Shown here: in pieces, positions 59,948 through 64,000 of the stretch
How the letters are laid out: every line of letters begins with the position of its first letter
Numbering within the stretch: the first letter of the stretch is position 1
Assembly: GCF_020510445.1 (NCBI RefSeq)
Contig: NZ_JAHBAG010000001.1
Coordinates: 410,501 to 474,500 of the forward strand
Direction: 5' to 3'
From: Hydrogenophaga taeniospiralis
GTDB taxonomy: Bacteria; Pseudomonadota; Gammaproteobacteria; Burkholderiales; Burkholderiaceae_C
Length of the DNA stretch: 64,000 bases
The notes under the pieces: generated by a model
What the model was told of the DNA's origin: nothing
Databases searched by the model: none
The model's input: only the letters and a program-made list of their open reading frames with translations
Position numbers and translations under genes: made by a program

Positions 59948-60677
59948 GGGGTTTGCGCTCCATCAGGTCCGCAGCGCCAACGGCCCGAGGCAGCCGCAGC
60001 GCGGGGGTGGCCTTGAATGCTTCCAGCCGCTGCTTGAAACCGTGGTGGTACAGGTACCAGGCCAGCACGCTGGAGCCCACCAGCAGGGCAAAACTCATCC
60101 AGATCTTGGAGCTGTCCTGCAGGGCCACGCCGCGCCCGGCGTAGCTGAACAGCAGGGACTGCGGCAGATAACCCGGCAGACTACCCAGGAACACCCCGCG
60201 CCGGCTCAGGCCCGCCAAGGCGGCGGCGACGTTGGTCAGCAGATTGCTGCCCACCGGCATGAGCCGGACGATGCAGATCCAGAGCCAGGTGTCTTCGGCC
60301 AACACCCGGCGCAAGAGTTCGATGCGCTCGCCATGGCGCTGGCGCATCCAGTCCAGGCCCATCTGGCGCACCACCGCCATGGTCAGCAGCGCACCGAACC
60401 CGGTGAGCGCAGCGCTCACCAGCCCGCCCACGAAGCCCCCGAGCAGATACCCGCAGCTGAAGGCCAGCACCTGGCGCGGGCCGCCCGCCGCGGTGTAGAG
60501 GATGCCGCCGAGGGCGAACACCGGCCAGGCCACGGCCCAGTGCTGCTGGAACAGCTGGCGCAACAGGTCTTCTTCGGTGAACGATCCCCACCAGCCGTAA
60601 TGCAGGGAGGCAAAGGCCAGCGTCAGCACAGCCGTCAGCCCCAGCGGCTTGACGAGCAGTTTGGCGCTAGATTTCAC
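59937..60677 (-). CDS. TVP38/TMEM64 (DedA-superfamily) membrane protein
   Basis: A 246-residue inner-membrane protein of the TVP38/SNARE-associated family. The conserved region reads LYTAAGGPRQVLAFSCGYLLG (near residue 60) with the re-entrant glycine-rich loop, and later CIVRLMPVGSNLLTNVAAAL and SLPGYLPQSLLFSYAGRG. DedA-type proteins have been linked to flipping of undecaprenyl phosphate and other lipids. In this operon it may recycle or flip the lipid carrier of the sugar. It starts with GTG, overlaps the GT2 gene before it by 11 bp, and overlaps the GT39 gene after it. Confidence 0.88.
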   Translation of the reverse strand: MKSSAKLLVKPLGLTAVLTLAFASLHYGWWGSFTEEDLLRQLFQQHWAVAWPVFALGGILYTAAGGPRQVLAFSCGYLLGGFVGGLVSAALTGFGALLTMAVVRQMGLDWMRQRHGERIELLRRVLAEDTWLWICIVRLMPVGSNLLTNVAAALAGLSRRGVFLGSLPGYLPQSLLFSYAGRGVALQDSSKIWMSFALLVGSSVLAWYLYHHGFKQRLEAFKATPALRLPRAVGAADLMERKPHDL

Positions 60678-61473
60678 CGATGGTTTCCACCTGTGCGACC
60701 ACCGGTTGCTTGCTGCGCCGGGTCAGCCAGCGCACGCCGAACATGTCGACGATGCCCACCCACACGCGGTTCCAGGCGGTGTACTTGGACACGCCGGCCG
60801 TGCGGTGGCGGTGGTTCACCGGCACCACCGCGATGCGGCCGCCCAGGCGGCGCACCAGCGCGGGAATGTAGCGGTGCATGTGGTCAAAGTAGGGCAGCCG
60901 CAGCCAGGTCGCGCGCGGGATCAGCTTGAGGCCGCAGCCCGTGTCGGGCACACCGTCGTCCAGGATCTGGCGGCGCACGGCGTTGGCGATCTTCGACTGG
61001 ATCTTCTTCCACTCGGTGTCCTTGCGTTGGTGGCGAAAGCCCGCGATGCAGAAATGCGCGCCCCCCGCCTCCAGGGCCTGCGCCTGGCGCAGCAGAGCCG
61101 GGATGTCGGCCGGATCGTTCTGGCCGTCGCCGTCGATGGTGACCAGGTAACGCCCCCGGGCATGCTGGGCGGCGGTGGACAGCGCCGTGCTCTGCCCCAC
61201 GCTGGCCTGGTGCCGGATCAGCTGGGCGGCGGCGCCCAGCGCGGTGCAGCGCTGCGCGAACTCGGCCGCCGTGGCATCGCCACTGCCATCGTCCACCAGC
61301 ACGATCTCGAACCCGCACACGGGCCGCAGGGCGTCCACCACCTCGGTCACGAGCTGGCCGATGTTGCCGGCCTCGTCCTTGGCCGGGATCAACACGGAGA
61401 TCAGGGGGGTGGCGCTGGGGGGCACCGCAAGGCTCGCCGCCGGGCTGGGAGCTGACATGTTCTGGGTCACCAT
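60667..61473 (-). CDS. GT2-family polyprenyl-phosphate sugar transferase
   Basis: A 268-residue glycosyltransferase of the Dpm1/ArnC-like GT2 group. The N-terminal motif ISVLIPAKDEAGNIGQLV is followed by IVLVDDGSGDATAAEF, the DXD-type GRYLVTIDGDGQNDPADIP and the DTGCGLKLIPRATW segment. The late loop HRHRTAGVSKYTAWNRVWVG is as in polyprenyl-phosphate hexosyl transferases. No C-terminal membrane helix is evident, unlike ArnC. It is first in the operon, with a perfect PmrA-type box 86 bp upstream. With the UDP-uronate epimerase downstream, its product may be undecaprenyl-phosphate-galacturonate. Confidence 0.88.
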   Translation of the reverse strand: MVTQNMSAPSPAASLAVPPSATPLISVLIPAKDEAGNIGQLVTEVVDALRPVCGFEIVLVDDGSGDATAAEFAQRCTALGAAAQLIRHQASVGQSTALSTAAQHARGRYLVTIDGDGQNDPADIPALLRQAQALEAGGAHFCIAGFRHQRKDTEWKKIQSKIANAVRRQILDDGVPDTGCGLKLIPRATWLRLPYFDHMHRYIPALVRRLGGRIAVVPVNHRHRTAGVSKYTAWNRVWVGIVDMFGVRWLTRRSKQPVVAQVETIGEI

Positions 61474-61558
61474 TCACGAATCATCTGGGTCTGCTGCCGG
61501 TCAGCAACAACGGCGCCCAAGGGAAAACCCTGACGCCTCCCGATTATCGGCAAGCTTT

Positions 61559-61575
61559 CTTAAGCCTCTCTTAAG
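61559..61575. promoter_or_regulatory. PmrA-type box upstream of the GT2 operon
   Basis: CTTAAG-CCTCT-CTTAAG is an exact direct repeat with 5-bp spacing, the full PmrA consensus. It lies 86-102 bp before the GT2 start, in the 160-bp gap between GT2 and azlD. Confidence 0.8.
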
Positions 61576-61633
61576 AAAAGTCCGCCACTCGCCCATTCTC
61601 GCTCACCGGGTCCGGTTTCCGGCAGCGCGCGAC

Positions 61634-61969
61634 CTACCAGCCCAGCCCGATCTTCAGCGGCAGGTACACCAGCATGCCGGCCACGATGGTGCCCAGCACG
61701 CCGCGCTGCCAGACGAACCAGGCCACGCCGGCCGCGGCGGCGAACAGGCGCGCATCCTGCCAGGTGTGGATGAGCTGGCCCTGCGTCATCACGATCTCCG
61801 GGATCACCACCGCCGACAGGGCGGCGATAGGCGCGTATTGCAGGCCGCGCTGCGCCCAGTGCGGCAAGGTCCAGGGCTTGCTGGAGATGAGGAAGAAGCC
61901 ACGGGTGATCACCGTGACGACGCCCATCGCCACGATGGTGAGCAGGGTCCAGGGGTTGAGGTCAAACAT
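61634..61969 (-). CDS. azlD: AzlD-family branched-chain amino acid exporter subunit
   Basis: A 111-residue membrane protein with four helices. The pattern is that of AzlD: WTLLTIVAMGVVTVITRGFF, then LQYAPIAALSAVVIPEIV and a C-terminal GVLGTIVAGMLVYLPLKIGLG. AzlC and AzlD together export branched-chain amino acids and analogues. It overlaps the azlC stop by 8 bp, so the two are coupled. Confidence 0.9.
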   Translation of the reverse strand: MFDLNPWTLLTIVAMGVVTVITRGFFLISSKPWTLPHWAQRGLQYAPIAALSAVVIPEIVMTQGQLIHTWQDARLFAAAAGVAWFVWQRGVLGTIVAGMLVYLPLKIGLGW

Positions 61970-62705
61970 GCCGCCCCCCTGGCGCGGCGCCCCCCGATGC
62001 CCGGCTTTCGATGACCAGGCAGATGGCCACCGCGCTGGCGATCGCCACCAGGATGTTGAGCTTGAGCGGCAGGGCCCAGGCCGCCACCGCCGCAGCGCCG
62101 GCCACGCCGGCCGAGACGATGCGCAGCGGTGAGCTCGCCAGCGAACTCAGCACCCCCAGCAAAGCCAGGATGCCGGCGAAGCCCAGGCCCCACGCGGTCG
62201 GGATGGCGTTGGCCAACAGCACCCCCACCACGCTGGAGAGCATCCAGGCCACGTAGTTCACCGCGCAATTGCCCATCAGATAGGCCTGCTGGCGCGCCAG
62301 CTCTTGCGGTGTCTGGCCCGGCTTGGGGAAACGGCGGGCAAAAAACACGTAGCTCAGATCGCCGGTGACGTAGCCCGACACCAGCCGCTGCCAGCGCGGC
62401 AGGTGCATCAGGTAGGGCCGCAGATGCGCCGAGAACACCATGAAGCGCAGGTTGACGCAGAACGCCGCGGCCAGGATCACCCACAGCGGCGCGCCCGCGG
62501 CGATCATGGGCACGGCCGCGAGCTGGGCGCTGCCGGCGTAGACGATGAGCGTCATGAGCAGCGCCTCCAGCGCCGACAGCCCGGACTTGACCATGGCCAC
62601 GCCGGTCATCAGGCCCCAGGCGGCGATGCCCATGGCCACCGTGGCCTGATCGCGCACACCCTCCCGGAATTCCGCGCGCTGGCGGTGCTCGCGCAGGTAG
62701 AACAC
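61962..62705 (-). CDS. azlC: AzlC-family branched-chain amino acid exporter subunit
   Basis: A 247-residue membrane protein of the AzlC/YgaZ family, the large subunit of the amino acid exporter. Typical parts are FREGVRDQATVAMGIAAWGL, LMTLIVYAGSAQLAAVPMI and FCVNLRFMVFSAHLRPYL. The start is a GTG 6 bp after the fmt stop, so def-fmt-azlC-azlD could be one transcript. No Lrp-type regulator gene is adjacent. Confidence 0.9.
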   Translation of the reverse strand: MFYLREHRQRAEFREGVRDQATVAMGIAAWGLMTGVAMVKSGLSALEALLMTLIVYAGSAQLAAVPMIAAGAPLWVILAAAFCVNLRFMVFSAHLRPYLMHLPRWQRLVSGYVTGDLSYVFFARRFPKPGQTPQELARQQAYLMGNCAVNYVAWMLSSVVGVLLANAIPTAWGLGFAGILALLGVLSSLASSPLRIVSAGVAGAAAVAAWALPLKLNILVAIASAVAICLVIESRASGGAAPGGRHV

Positions 62706-62711
62706 GCCGGA

Positions 62712-63722
62712 TCAGCCCGCCACGACCTGCGGGGCCACACCGTCCAGGACCTGCCCGGCTTCGAGGGAAAAGCCGCGCAGGAAGTCGGCCACGCCCAGGC
62801 GCTTGCCGCCCGCGCGCTGCAGCTCGGTGAGCACCAGCACACCCTCGCCGGTCATGACCCGGATGCCTTCGGGCCCCACGGCCAGCACCTGCCCGGGCAC
62901 GCCCGCGGTCGGCACCGGGGCCGCTTCGGCATGGGCCGCCCACAGCTTCACCGGCTCGCCCGCCAGGGCGAAGGAGGCCCCCGGGAACGGGTTGAAGGCC
63001 CGTACCCGCCGCGCGATGGCCGCCGCGGGGAGGGACCAGTCGATGCTGGCCTCGGTTTTTTCGATCTTGTGCGCGTAGCTCACGCCCTCGGCGGGCTGGG
63101 GCACCGGGCGCAGGCCACCGCAGGCGGCCAGTTCCAGCGCCTCGACGATCAGCCGCCCGCCCAGTTCGGCCAGGCGGTCGTGCAGGTCGCCCGTGGTTTC
63201 GGCTTCGCCGATGGGCAGGCGCTCCACCAGCAGCATGTCGCCGGTGTCCAGCCCGGCGTCCATCTGCATGATGGTCACGCCGGTGGCCGCGTCACCCGCT
63301 TCGATGGCCCGGTGGATCGGCGCGGCGCCGCGCCAGCGCGGCAGCAACGAGGCATGGATGTTGAGGCAGCCCAGACCTGGACCTGAAGCGCTGGCGGCCC
63401 GCATGACATCCAGCACCCACTGCGGCAGGATCAGGCCGTAGGCGGCCACCACCATGGCGTCGGCCCGAGCGGCCACGATGGCCTCGCGCGCCGCGGCCGC
63501 GTCCTCGGGGTATTTGCCATCCAGCCGCAGACTGCGCGGCTGGGCCACGGGCATGCCGTGCGCCAGGGCGAACTGCTTCACCGCCGAGGCCTGCAGCTTC
63601 ATGCCGCGACCGGCCGGCCGGTCGGGCTGGGTCATCACCAGGGCGATCTCGAAACCCGCCGCGTGCAGGCGCTCCAGCGCCACCCGGGCGAAATCCGGTG
63701 TGCCCGCGAAAATGATCCTCAT
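62712..63722 (-). CDS. fmt: Methionyl-tRNA formyltransferase
   Basis: A 336-residue enzyme that formylates initiator Met-tRNA from 10-formyltetrahydrofolate. It starts [20 protein letters not shown] and has [20 protein letters not shown]. The active-site region [13 protein letters not shown], then [20 protein letters not shown], has the catalytic Asn-His pair, and [13 protein letters not shown] carries the Asp. The C-terminal OB-like domain follows ([12 protein letters not shown]). It is 13 bp after def, the usual def-fmt order. Confidence 0.96.
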   Translation of the reverse strand: MRIIFAGTPDFARVALERLHAAGFEIALVMTQPDRPAGRGMKLQASAVKQFALAHGMPVAQPRSLRLDGKYPEDAAAAREAIVAARADAMVVAAYGLILPQWVLDVMRAASASGPGLGCLNIHASLLPRWRGAAPIHRAIEAGDAATGVTIMQMDAGLDTGDMLLVERLPIGEAETTGDLHDRLAELGGRLIVEALELAACGGLRPVPQPAEGVSYAHKIEKTEASIDWSLPAAAIARRVRAFNPFPGASFALAGEPVKLWAAHAEAAPVPTAGVPGQVLAVGPEGIRVMTGEGVLVLTELQRAGGKRLGVADFLRGFSLEAGQVLDGVAPQVVAG

Positions 63723-63735
63723 GGGTTCACGGTCG

Positions 63736-64000
63736 TCACGACCGCTCCATCTCACGCTGCGCCTTGACCAGCTTGCTCTTGATGCGGTTGCGCTTGAGCG
63801 GCGACAGGTATTCCACGAACACCTTGCCCATCAAGTGGTCCATTTCGTGCTGGATGCACACGGCCAGCATGCCCTCGGCCTCGATGATGCGCGCCACCCC
63901 CTCGCCATCGAGGGCGCGCACCCGCACCGCCACCGAGCGCTCCACACCGTCGTAGATGCCGGGCACCGAGAGGCAGCCTTCTTCGCCCTTGCGGGTTTCC
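63736..64000 (-). CDS. def: Peptide deformylase (5' part cut by window edge)
   Basis: The last 87 codons of peptide deformylase, which removes the N-formyl group from new proteins. Visible are [20 protein letters not shown] with the EGCLS motif (metal-ligand Cys) and [20 protein letters not shown] with the HExxH metal site. The C-terminus is [20 protein letters not shown]. The N-terminal half lies beyond the right edge. It precedes fmt on the same strand. Confidence 0.95.
   Translation of the reverse strand, partial: ETRKGEEGCLSVPGIYDGVERSVAVRVRALDGEGVARIIEAEGMLAVCIQHEMDHLMGKVFVEYLSPLKRNRIKSKLVKAQREMERS

Overview
The window is high-GC proteobacterial chromosome. Gene content and protein style (NarXL, NorCBQD, anaerobic ubiquinone genes, a Bordetella-type FtrABCD iron system, many short dispersed repeats) suggest a denitrifying member of the Comamonadaceae/Burkholderiales, probably close to Hydrogenophaga. 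That placement is an inference from reading the genes; no search was run. There are no rRNA or tRNA genes, no CRISPR array and no complete insertion sequence that I can see.

Layout. 1-9.2 kb: nitrate transporter narK (cut by the left edge), the nitrate two-component system narXL, a CcoG-like polyferredoxin, an AT-richer insert of three unknown genes, an isochorismatase-like hydrolase, and the NO sensor nsrR divergent from the iron-sulfur repair gene ytfE/dnrN. 9.2-14.4 kb: an oxygen-independent ubiquinone cluster, ubiU-ubiV-ubiT-(DGC zinc protein)-ubiX-ubiD. 14.7-23.3 kb: a sensor kinase and receiver pair, a Dnr-type Crp/Fnr regulator, and norC-norB-norQ-(polyferredoxin)-norD. 23.4-27.6 kb: ferrous iron importer ftrABCD and a PepSY membrane protein. 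27.7-30.8 kb: class III ribonucleotide reductase, with the glycyl-radical domain encoded as its own small gene, under NrdR and Fnr-type boxes. 30.8-37.6 kb: queD and queE, an acyl-CoA dehydrogenase, an 86-bp tandem repeat, an AraC regulator, a luciferase-like oxidoreductase, a thioesterase and an old yellow enzyme.

37.7-43.1 kb: two small membrane proteins, then a compact operon of a thermostable-hemolysin-family acyltransferase-like protein, an adenylate-forming enzyme, a TenA/heme-oxygenase-like protein, an SDR and a periplasmic TPR protein, which looks like an uncharacterised small-molecule pathway. 43.2-47.8 kb: pgk, a PAP2 phosphatase, cytochrome b561, a secreted protein and two cassette-like genes separated by a 64-bp attC-like dyad. 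47.8-52.4 kb: rubredoxin, cytochrome b, diheme cytochrome c and SHP, divergent from a PepSY protein and a two-component system. 52.4-61.6 kb: a lipid A modification region (eptA, pmrB, pmrA, a PAP2 phosphatase, UDP-uronate epimerase, GT39, TVP38 and GT2) tied together by three direct-repeat PmrA-type boxes. 61.6-64 kb: azlD, azlC, fmt and def (cut by the right edge).

How it fits together. Fnr/Dnr-type 14-bp dyads precede narK, ubiU, norC, ftrA and nrdD, so nitrate uptake, NO reduction, anaerobic quinone synthesis, ferrous iron uptake and anaerobic DNA precursor synthesis look co-regulated at low oxygen. NsrR-like dyads precede ccoG and ytfE. A second regulon, PmrAB, appears to control envelope remodelling, possibly with galacturonic acid instead of aminoarabinose.
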